Origin: Biomphalaria glabrata
Lineage: Eukaryota; Mollusca; Gastropoda; Planorbidae
Assembly: GCF_947242115.1 (NCBI RefSeq)
Contig: NC_074725.1
Coordinates: 9,338,011 to 9,402,010, forward strand
Direction of reading: 5' to 3'
Length of the DNA: 64,000 nt
Below, one piece after another: positions 10,815 through 21,200 of the stretch (its first letter is position 1; each line of letters begins with the position of its first letter). The notes under the pieces are model-generated. The model worked only from the letters and a program-made list of their open reading frames with translations, searched no databases and was not told the DNA's origin. Made by a program: the position numbers and the translations under genes.

Positions 10815-11904
10815 CAGAAATACAGTTGAACTGTAAAGCGACAATTTGAAAGAAACATTTCACTCAGCAAGCAATTGTTGTACATACTGCTATTAGTTAT
10901 TCTTCTTACTGTTATACTTCGTGCTTTGGGACATTGCATAGAGAAATATTTCCAGACTTAACGTGAACACAGAGAGGTTCTTCATCGGAAAACTAGTCGA
11001 AAGGTAAGTCTTAATGATTTCATTTTAGACTGTAAACATTTATTTTTTACAGATAATTCGCTATTAGGCCTACTTTTTTTTTTGTAAATCCTTATCTAGT
11101 GATATTTTATAACCTTGTTAAGACATAAATTCACGCTTGTTAAATAGTTCTAATCCTGTAGACCTATGCTTCGATATATGTAATGCCTATATCGAACTAT
11201 GAGCCTAATTTAGCTCTTCATTTTAAACTTTAAAGTACTCTTTTTTTTTCTGTAACACAGTATGCTCATGTGTTTATTTTATAGATAAGGCATAGACTAT
11301 AGTTATAGAGAAATGTTTGTAAATAATGAAATGATAAGTTCCTACTTATTAGTTTTAGTGACTACGTTTATCCCCAGTCTCCAGTATGTTTTTTTTCCCT
11401 TTCTTTTCTAATGGAAACGTGTCCCCTCTTCCTTTTTTTTATCTCCGCCTTTGCTAATTCCAAGAGACTGTTGTGTCAATTATACAGTTCTATGTATATT
11501 TTTAAAAGTTCTATAAAGACAGCTATCATCAACTAAATCTAGAAATCTATTAACCTATTCAGATCCCACAACAGTGTAGAAACAAAACTATAGCAAAAAT
11601 AAATAAGTAGTAGTAACAGTTATGTGGAAAATTTAAAATTCTTCCTTTTAACATCCACTTTTTTAAACAATCTTAAGAAGTAACCACTCAGTGAGTAGCC
11701 GTTAAGGAAGAAGCCATTGTATGAATGTAACTATTGTAATTATTAAGGAAGTAGCCATAGTTAATGTAGCCATTGAGAAAGTAGTAATTGTTAATATAGA
11801 CATAAAGAAAGCAGCCATTGTTGATGTCATATTTAATTTTTAGTTTTGACTTAACAAATAAATATTGCATTATATTTTCATGTTCTTTCTCTCTTGTTTT
11901 ACAG
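10815..11904 (+). other. HSP70 5' UTR exon and leader intron
   Basis: The non-coding first exon would run from about 10815 to 11003, where CGAAAG/GTAAGT is a strong donor. The acceptor TTTTACAG ends at 11904, directly before the ATG. The frame remains open upstream to another ATG at 11818, but that part lies in the intron and is not HSP70-like. Confidence 0.7.
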
Positions 11905-13821
11905 ATGTCTAGCAGAAAGAAAGCCCCAGCTATTGGCATTGACTTGGGAACAACCTACTCCTGCGTGGGTGTGTTTCAGCATGGCAAGGTGGAGATAATC
12001 GCCAACGACCAAGGGAACAGGACCACCCCGAGTTATGTGGCCTTCACAGACACGGAACGGCTGGTGGGTGATGCAGCTAAGAACCAGGCAGCTCTAAACC
12101 CAAGCAACACGATCTTCGACGCCAAGAGACTTATCGGTAGGAAGTTCAATGATAAGACTGTTCAGAGTGACATGAAGCATTGGCCCTTCAAAGTCGTTGA
12201 GGTCGATGGTAGGCCGAAAATTCAGGCAGAGTTCAAAGGTGAAACAAAGCTCTTTGCCCCTGAAGAGATAAGTTCAATGGTTCTGACGAAGATGAAAGAG
12301 ACGGCGGAGGCTTTCCTAGGTCAGAAAGTCACAGATGCTGTGATCACAGTACCAGCGTATTTCAACGACTCCCAGAGGCAAGCAACGAAAGATGCTGGTG
12401 CTATTGCTGGGATCAATGTCCTCCGCATCATCAATGAACCCACAGCAGCAGCTTTGGCTTATGGACTTGATAAAGGGCACAAGGGAGAGAAGAACGTACT
12501 GATTTTTGACCTAGGTGGTGGTACTTTTGACGTCAGCATATTGACCATCGATGAAGGGTCGATGTTTGAAGTGAAAGCAACCGCTGGAGACACGCATCTT
12601 GGTGGGGAGGATTTCGACAACAGAATGGTGGCTCACTTTGTGCAAGAATTCAAACGCAAGCACAACAAAGACATGAGTAACAACGCAAGGGCCATCAGAC
12701 GTCTGCGCACCGCTTGCGAACGAGCAAAGAGAACCCTATCCAGCAGCTCTGAAGCTTCTATTGAGATAGACTCTCTATTCGATGGTGTTGACTTTTACAC
12801 AAAGATCACAAGAGCCAGATTTGAAGAGCTGTGTGGCGACCTCTTCCGTTCAACTCTGGTGCCTGTAGAGTCAGCTCTGAGAGATGCTAAGTTGGATAAG
12901 GGCAAAATCGATGAGGTTGTTCTCGTTGGCGGTTCAACCCGAATCCCTAAAGTTCAGAAGCTGCTGACAGACTTCTTCAATGGAAAAGAGCTGAACAAAT
13001 CCATCAACCCAGATGAAGCTGTAGCTTATGGAGCTGCGGTTCAAGCTGCCGTGCTGACTGGCGACACTAGCGACACCATTAAAGACGTTTTGTTGGTAGA
13101 TGTTGCTCCTCTTTCACTGGGCATAGAGACAGCTGGAGGCGTCATGACGCCTCTGGTCAAGAGAGGCACAACCATCCCCACCAAAACCTCCCAGATCTTC
13201 ACCACGTATTCAGACAATCAGCCAGGCGTAGACATTCAGGTGTACGAAGGTGAGCGTGCTATGACCAAAGACAACAATCTTCTCGGTAAATTCCACTTAA
13301 CTGGCATCCCTCCAGCGCCCAGAGGCGTGCCGCAAATAGAGGTCACATTCGACATCGACGCCAACGGCATCCTAAATGTTAGCGCCCAAGACAAGAGCAC
13401 TGGCAAATCCAACAACATCACCATCAAGAATGACAAAGGGCGTCTGAGTCAAGCTGAAATTGACAGGATGCTAGCAGACGCTGAGAAATACAAGGACGAA
13501 GATAAGAAACTGCAGGAGAGGGTCACGGCCAGAAATCAGCTGGAGAGCTACGTCTTCGGTGTCAAACAGGCGGTGGAAGCCGCAGGAGACAAACTCTCCT
13601 CCAGTGATAAGGACACTGTAATGACCGCCTGTGAAACGGCTCTCAAATGGCTGGAGAACAACTCCCTGGCTGAGAAGGAAGAGTTTGAAGACAAGTTGAA
13701 AGAGCTACAAAAGATCAGCTCCTCCGTCATGGCGAAACTGCATTCTCAAGGAGCACCCTCGTCTTCGTCTGGTCAGTCCGATGGTCATCACAGTGGACCA
13801 ACGGTTGAAGAGGTGGACTAA
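11905..13821 (+). CDS. HSP70: Cytosolic heat-shock protein 70, 638 aa
   Basis: An ATP-driven chaperone that binds exposed hydrophobic peptides in cytosol and nucleus with J-domain and nucleotide-exchange partners. All family signatures are present: IDLGTTYS (residues 12-19), [14 protein letters not shown] (200-213) and [13 protein letters not shown] (about 339). The nucleotide-binding domain, linker ([13 protein letters not shown]), substrate domain and helical lid follow in order, ending in EEVD, the cytosolic co-chaperone tail. Length is typical. The start at 11905 follows a splice acceptor and matches family N-termini. The coding region has no intron and the tail lacks the GGMP repeats of constitutive Hsc70, both usual for inducible forms; the upstream heat-shock elements agree. 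It stands between the divergent MYND-like genes A and B. Confidence 0.98.
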   Translation: MSSRKKAPAIGIDLGTTYSCVGVFQHGKVEIIANDQGNRTTPSYVAFTDTERLVGDAAKNQAALNPSNTIFDAKRLIGRKFNDKTVQSDMKHWPFKVVEVDGRPKIQAEFKGETKLFAPEEISSMVLTKMKETAEAFLGQKVTDAVITVPAYFNDSQRQATKDAGAIAGINVLRIINEPTAAALAYGLDKGHKGEKNVLIFDLGGGTFDVSILTIDEGSMFEVKATAGDTHLGGEDFDNRMVAHFVQEFKRKHNKDMSNNARAIRRLRTACERAKRTLSSSSEASIEIDSLFDGVDFYTKITRARFEELCGDLFRSTLVPVESALRDAKLDKGKIDEVVLVGGSTRIPKVQKLLTDFFNGKELNKSINPDEAVAYGAAVQAAVLTGDTSDTIKDVLLVDVAPLSLGIETAGGVMTPLVKRGTTIPTKTSQIFTTYSDNQPGVDIQVYEGERAMTKDNNLLGKFHLTGIPPAPRGVPQIEVTFDIDANGILNVSAQDKSTGKSNNITIKNDKGRLSQAEIDRMLADAEKYKDEDKKLQERVTARNQLESYVFGVKQAVEAAGDKLSSSDKDTVMTACETALKWLENNSLAEKEEFEDKLKELQKISSSVMAKLHSQGAPSSSSGQSDGHHSGPTVEEVD

Positions 13822-13983
13822 TAGCCTAATCTCACATCATACATGCTAGGATTAGTTTAGTCAGGATAGTACCAATTTATAATGTGTACAAACTGTGACA
13901 TTGTAACTTATTTTGTATTTTTTATATATATTCTGTAAAACTTAGGTAATAGTCATATACTAATCGTAAATTCCATTTTTCCA

Positions 13984-13989
13984 AATAAA
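13984..13989 (+). terminator. Polyadenylation signal of HSP70
   Basis: AATAAA occurs about 160 bases after the HSP70 stop, in an AT-rich 3' UTR. Confidence 0.65.
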
Positions 13990-16767
13990 TTTATCAATAT
14001 CCATATGTCTTTAAAAAGTACTTGTGTCATTTTTTAAATTTGACTGTTTCTTTTCATCAGTCATTTGTTAAATATATTTTTACCTTACAGTTTTAACATA
14101 CAATTAGTATTTTATTTGAGAGTACAGAGGAATTGTTTTGTGAGAAAATTAAAGATGTGTATATATGACTGTGTGTATAGAACAAAATGGTGATGTAATT
14201 GAAATGTGCAATAAAAAGATGAAACTAACAACACTGTTTCTTGGTTGTTGTTGTTGTGTTTGTGAGTGTGTGTCTTCACTTCATAAATTTACTTTGGCTC
14301 ACGTATTAAATTATTTTGGTCACATTACGTCACACTCGACTCTATAGAAAAACAAAGCTTTAAAAGAAATAAAATAGAATGAACCATGACAGACCACAAT
14401 TTGGTGCTTAATATTGTCCAAGGATGAGAAAGACTTTAGTACAAATATATAAGTTGGACTCAAATGGTAAAATTATAACTTTTAGCAAAACTCTGTCAGC
14501 ACTTAATGTAAACAAACAAAACAGTCTTGTAAGATCTTGAAAAAAAGCACATATTAATGAGCTTAAAGCATGCAGCCTATACATAATCAACATACATTCT
14601 ACATTCATTCAAATTTTGTTTACATTATCCTTATGTAATTATCAAAAAAAACATTTCGGGAAGCAGTTTTCTTATTTATTCACAGTTCTATACGAATTTC
14701 CTACTTCTATAACTGTAAGTGAAGATTTGTACTAACCGAAGATTTGGTATATAAATTATTATAAATACTAACAATGGTAATAGCACTTGGTCTCAGATTA
14801 GCTAAGAAACAGGGTTACCAGACACTTGCGCCTTCATAGGATATGAGTGAGTTTGTAATAGGAGGATTGCTTTGAAGCAAAAATGAATAAACGGGTGAAA
14901 GCCGGATATATTTTCCCAATTTAGGGTCGTTGACTTGTAAACCAAACTGATGGTGGACAACTAAACCGCTTTAGGCGCACTGTATCTGAACTAATAAAAC
15001 TTTAAATAAATTAATTCTACTTGTGAAAAAAAAAATTAAATAACACTTTATTTATAATATAAACAAAATCAAGTTAAAATAACTGTAGTAGACTTTAGTA
15101 ATAATATTTCTTAAGAAAATCTAACTCACTTCAATAACACAACCTTTCAGTCTCACGTTCTGGTGTCGTCTGTCCTAACCTAGACCAAGTGACGATAATG
15201 CCAACTATGTTGCATCATTCATAACCAATCGCTAACCTCTTCCCACCGTCACCATAGAAACACATAAACACACACAGTGACACGTTTCATAACACCCATA
15301 CTTGCCGGACTTTAGATACGAACCTGAAAAAGGCATCCTGTATGTCTGGTGCTATTAAGAGTGTCTTGTACACTTCGACATTGGTGTCAAACTTTTAAAG
15401 CCCTTCTTATACTCTTGAGTCTGAAGAGTTGGTACTTCTTCAAAATGAATTTATCAAAACTTTTTAAATATTAAAAAAATCACTTGTATTTATTTCATTA
15501 AATTGGATTATTTATCAAAAATATTGTAAAGGGCAGATATCCATAGCATGCAAGACATAATTCTAAACGGGCTATGTCATTAAAACGTGCGACTCAGTGC
15601 AACATACCACTGCTGACATAAACATTGGCAGATCTAGACGCTGACCTAATTTCAGTTTCGATGAGACTATTTCCAGTTAGCCGTGTGGGGGGAGGGGGGG
15701 GGACACATGACGTGTCGACGACGGAAAAAAAAACAACGTCGATTTAGGAAAATGTGGCTTTGATAGCTCAACCGCAGCCAACTCAAATGGCGATGAATTG
15801 ACATCGGAAAGTTCTAGGGTTATATATATATTTAGTAAAGTAAACAGAATAATTGCCACACCGTAGGGTGTACTTACTAAACAGTCGTCTAGCCCTGTTC
15901 GACGCCATCCTCAAGGCCGTCTTGATTTTGACTATGACTAGAACTATTTTTAATTTTTAAGGAACATACAAAAAAAATGTAATGCTAAGAAACTAAGACT
16001 CTGGAGTGGTCAGCTTTAAAACAAGATTTATCAATTTGCTTCGGTGAAAAAAAATTCATCTTCATGCTAACTAAAGGAGAAGCACGTTAGTTCAAATGTT
16101 TTTTTTTTACAGTTATAAACAAAGAAGAAAGATACAGCGTGTGTCAAATGTGTTGCCACATTATATGTATGAGTCCTATTAGATAGCAACTTGAGAATCA
16201 CTGTCCATGGACGCTTATAAAATGGGAATTCCCGAAGCTAAATTTTTCTTTAACTGAAGAATACGCATAAAGTAAATAATTAAATTCAAATTTATACAAT
16301 TGTACAATCATTATATGTGTGTTTTAATCTGCTTATCCCACAGTTTACAATTTTATCTTTACATTGTACAAAAGGAACTTCTCGTAATATTAAATATTTG
16401 TAATGAATCGTATTTAGTGTACAATTGTTTCACTTTTACTAAATCAAAACGGGGAATCATGTATGGTTATTGTAACTCGATTACGTGTAGCTTTCTAGTT
16501 ATGTCTAAGGGTGATTTTGATGAAAATGTTGCAGAGCTAATTTCTAGCTGTGTGTGTAGTTTTTATTTTTTGTTTTTTCAAGATTTAGAAATAGGTAAGC
16601 ACAATTTTTCTTTCATCTAATCGCTCACATAGGCTAGATTTATTGGGATAAAGAAAATATGTCACTAAAATGTTTAATAATTTATCTTTTATCTTCACTT
16701 TGTGTTATTTGTTGTTATTTTATTGTCTGTAGATATATTTTTTTTTCTGATAGTCATCAGTCTTCTC
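13990..16767. other. HSP70 to gene B spacer, no gene recognised
   Basis: Sequence is AT-rich with short open frames lacking any family resemblance. The upstream exon and promoter of gene B are expected somewhere in 14-18 kb, since its ATG exon begins at a splice acceptor, but none could be pinned down. Confidence 0.4.
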
Positions 16768-16804
16768 CATCCATCCATCCATCCATCCATCCATCCATCC
16801 ATCC

Positions 16805-16902
<98 letters not shown>
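16768..16902. repeat. Compound microsatellite (ATCC)n-(ATCT)n
   Basis: About nine ATCC units pass directly into about 24 CTAT/ATCT units. Confidence 0.95.
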
Positions 16903-17205
16903 TAAATTGGTTATGACTGAATAATGGCAACTGAATGTCGAATTAGCCTGTAAGATATTTCAATCTAAAAAAGATTTTCACAACAGGTAACTTTACCGCT
17001 AAAATGAATCACGTGATAAATATATATATTACATGTGAACAGATTGAAGTTGTGATATGTCTTTGTTTTCTTATATCTAATTCTGGGATACATAAATGTT
17101 TCTATAGTATTTTATGCCCAGAAGACATAAGAAAATGTTCTTCTAAAACTTCCAATATTTGGATTATAGTTTATTAGCGAGGGACTTAAAGGCTCTTAAT
17201 AGCAG

Positions 17206-17546
17206 ACCATAGTGTTATCATCTTTCTCATAATGTTATCATCCTTCTCATAGTGTTATCATCTTTATCATAATGTTATCATCTTTCTCATAGTGTTATCA
17301 TCTTTCTCATAATGTTATCATCTTTCACATAGTGAAATCCTTTTTCTCATAGTGTTATCATCTTTCTCATAATGTTATCATCTTTCTCTTAGTGTTATCA
17401 TCTTTCTCATAGATTTATCATCTTTCTCATAGTGTTATCATCTTTCTCATAGTGTTATCATCTTTCTCATAATGTTATCATCTTTCTCATACTGTAATCA
17501 TCTTTCTCATAGTGTTATCATCTTTCTCATAATTGTATCATCATTA
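17206..17546. repeat. Minisatellite, 20-bp unit, about 17 copies
   Basis: The unit is TGTTATCATCTTTCTCATAG with scattered substitutions (for example AATG for AGTG). It lies about 750 bases upstream of the gene B coding exon. Confidence 0.95.
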
Positions 17547-17783
17547 TGTAGCTTATCGAGCTACTAATTTAATTACTTTGGAGTTACTCAGGAGTTTATT
17601 TCATACCGGTTGTCGAGATGTGCCACCTCTAGTTTCTGACGACGACTGATCTTCTTAGCGATAAACATTATTCTGTTATACATGACCATTTCGCAAGTTA
17701 TTCTTTTAAGGTATTTCTTGAACTTGTCTAGATATTTAGAAAATATATACATATAATACGTTTACCACATCAGCACATCTCAC

Positions 17784-18033
17784 CAGGTCGGCCTTAGTTC
17801 ATTTTAGACTCTAGGCGAATTGAATTTAGTGACCATTAAATGAATTAAAAATTCTATTAAAAAGCATCGAAAAAACTAAAATTACGCAATTTATGACAAA
17901 CCGAATAACAATAACAATGAGGACAAGTTTCGCTATTTCTTCTCTAAAAATTATTCTGGAGTCCTGTGCGAGGCCCCAACAATCGGAGGCCCTAAGCGGC
18001 TGCCTAGTTTGTCTATACCTAAGGCCGGCCCTG
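17784..18033. mobile_element. hAT-type MITE with CAGGnCGGCCTTAG ends
   Basis: The left end is CAGGTCGGCCTTAG and the right end CTAAGGCCGGCCCTG. The direct repeat ATCTCAC flanks the element (17777-17783 and 18034-18040). The inner right end (AAACTAGGCAGCCGCTTAGG on the minus strand) matches the element at 51031-51860, so both belong to one family. Confidence 0.75.
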
Positions 18034-18296
18034 ATCTCACTTACATCATTGCATCTCGTGTGCATCTCACGTCAGATGCCCCTGGGCACTTAGCTAGTTT
18101 ATATTCCTTCACAAAATATCAGCCGTCACTTTTCTATCAGGCTCCCCTTAACTGCTTTTAGTTTTTGTCAGTTGTTTTTGGGTTTTGGTCAGCTGGCTTG
18201 TTTACCTCATCACATGTTAAACCTTCTTCATCAGAATTCTTATTAACAGAAAGTATTGTTTATTTTTTATTGACTGTTCAGTTTCCATAACAGGAA

Positions 18297-21200
18297 ATGG
18301 GTAGAGTCAGACGGAAGAACTCTTTACAGAAGAAAAAAGATAAACTACGCAGTACTTCAAGTCTCATGTCCCACCAAGACAGAAGGCATGATACTGTGGC
18401 AGCATCTGGATCGGATATAGGAAAAGAATTGGCGATCTACGACGAGTCATTCGCTAGACGGCAGATACAGCAACACTCATGCACATGTGCCGTGTGCCAA
18501 AAGAAAGGATATTTCATGAAAACCTGCGAAAAATGCTGGACTTCCCGATACTGCAGAGAAAAGTGTCTGAAAGCTCACCGTAAAGGATTCAACCAAAAAG
18601 AAATGTGCGGTAAGAAATGGTATTGACATGTTTAGAGAGTGATAGGCCTACATTGAACAGCTGAGGCCCCAATGCACTGTAGGAAATAGATATTAATCAA
18701 AGAACACAACATCAAAAACACACTAACAATAAATATAGAAAGAAACATTTATTTATTTTTATTCTATTTAAATATCACAGCGAGTTCAGGGAGCCGACTA
18801 CTAATAAATTGAATGTAGGCTTACTAACAGCAATATCCAGTTCAGCTTGATGAAGGCAGTATGAAGGAGTTTCAGATGTTCCTTCAGATTGAAAGATTTT
18901 TGCATCCTAACCCCAAACCTCCCACATGACGGCGGGGGCGAAGAGCAGGGTTTGAACCCTGGACCATCGCACGACAGTCCAGAGCGCATACCACACGACC
19001 AGGCAACAATCTGAAATTCCGAATTTAAAATATGTGTGTTGAAACACGCAATCATATAGATATGAAAATGTGTACGGATAGTGTTGTTGCGTTGTAGCTC
19101 TAGACAGCTAAGTCAACACACAAGTGATCAACTCACACATTTCAATATAAGCTTGAAATCTTCGTTTATGAACCAACTAAACTTCATTTTTAGTACAAAA
19201 ATCTACATGCAGGTGGTTTGTGGTAAGACAGATTAATCTTTGGGGTTTGTGTTAGGACAGATTAATCTTTGGGGTTTGTGTTAGGACAGATTAATCTTTG
19301 GGGTTTGTGTTAGGACAGATTAATCTTTGGGGTTTGTGTTAGGACAGATTAATCTTTGGGGTTTGTGTTAGGACAGATTAATCTTTGGGGTTTGTGTTAG
19401 GACAGATTAATCTTTGGGGTTTGTGTTAGGACAGATTAATCTTTGGGGTTTGTGTTAGGACAGATTAATCTTTGGGGTTTGTGTTAGGACAGATTAATCT
19501 TTGGGGTTTGTGTTAGGACAGATTAATCTTTGGGGTTTGTGTTAGGACAGATTAATCTTTGGGGTTTGTGTTAGGACAGATTAATCTTTGGGGTTTGTGT
19601 TAAGACAGATTAAACTTTGTGGTTTGTGGTAGAACAGATTAAACTTTGTTGTTTGTGTTAGGACAGATTAATCTTTGTGAATTGTGTTAGGACAGATTAA
19701 TCCTTATCTCCGAACGAACGTCCGATACAATCATCTCTTTTATACAAACCCCTGCCATAGCATCAAAGTCAAAGTTCATGTATTACATCCGTCAACACAC
19801 ACACATAGGGCCGGTTATACGATAGGGCCAGACACTGCCAACTTCAGGGCCTCACTCAGGTATCTTCATATTTCAATATTTATTTTTTAACGAAATATAC
19901 ATATGAACTATTAGAAAAAAAAAGGGGAATAAGTTTAAATTTTAAAGTACCGGTACTCTCTTTCTTAATAAAAGGTATAAGGGAGAGAAGAATGTACTGA
20001 ACTTTGACCTAGGAGGTGGTATTTTCGAAGTCAGCATACTGATAATCAGAGAATGGTCAATGTATAAAGTAAAAGCAGCCGCTGTGGACACGCATCTTGG
20101 AGGGGAAAATTCTCAATGAAGACAAATTTCTTTTGTATTACAGACGTTGTTTTTTTTAAGGAATAATTGCGTCATACGTATATTCTATACGCTTATATAA
20201 TGTTGCATGTTAATTAGATAATTAAATTCTTTTAAATCATTGGTTTTCCTGTCTGATTAAGACAGCCCGTTCCTTGCACTTATGGCACTCACGAAGAAGG
20301 AACACTAGCTGACATTTGTCCTAGTACACTGAACAAGAAATGTGCTTATTTATATTAAGTGCATTCATACGGGACTTTAAGACTAAGACTAAGACTGCTT
20401 TATTGATCCTTACGGAAATTTGTTGTGATTACAAGGACTCGTTTCTCATATAAAGACAACACAACAGAAACATACACATAAACACAACAGGTGATAGAGT
20501 CTGACCGAGTGAGGTAGTGGCAGGAGGGAGTCAGTAGGGAGTCAGTAAGGAGCCAGTAGAGTACACAAGATCTGTCTGTCAAGGGCCTCCACTAACTGAT
20601 AGCAGTAACTGCACATACACCTATAAAATCCATAATAATAATTTAAAAAAAACTTTGGCCAAAATACTGTTATGTTACAATGTTGGATAAGGAGGCGCGT
20701 TGGCTAAGCTGTAAAGCGCTTGTCTTTCGAACCGGGTTCCCAGGTCCGAATCCTGGAGAAGACTGTGACTTTTAGTTTCGGGTTCTTTGGGCGTCTCTGA
20801 GTCCACCCAAATCTAATGGGTACCTGACATTAGTTGGGGAAAAGTAATGGCGGTTGGTCGATGTGCTGGCCACATGTCATCCTCGTTAACCGTGGGCCAC
20901 ACAAACATCATCTGCTCTATAGATCGCAAGGTCTGAAAGGGGAACTTTACTATTACAATGGTGGATAGATAGAAATGTCTACTAGTGTCCAGTGTGGTCA
21001 GTGATTTAGACAACGTTTTGTTCATATTTTTCCCCCCTCAACCTTTTCTTTAGCTCGTCACGCTGCGTTCCACGGTGCAAGGGCAAGTATCTCCCTTAAA
21101 CTGAAGCAAAGCCTGTTTAGTGATGGCTACATTGAGATTACTTCCCATTTGTACAGCGTACCAAGGAGTGAAATACGTAAGTCAGTATACAGGATATAGA

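Noticed and set aside
11818-11904. Upstream in-frame ATG extending HSP70 by 29 residues
   Set aside because: The extension is hydrophobic and unlike HSP70, and a splice acceptor ends exactly before the ATG at 11905.
16659-16916. Protein with SIHP and SIYL repeats
   Set aside because: It is translation of the (ATCC)n-(ATCT)n microsatellite in several frames.
19972-20119. Functional HSP70-derived exon of gene B
   Set aside because: No splice sites connect it in frame, it ends in a stop and has lost conserved residues; gene A lacks any counterpart.
20700-20770. tRNA gene
   Set aside because: A and B boxes are present but the cloverleaf is not, and the same head with a common body recurs at 50627-50888; it is a SINE head.
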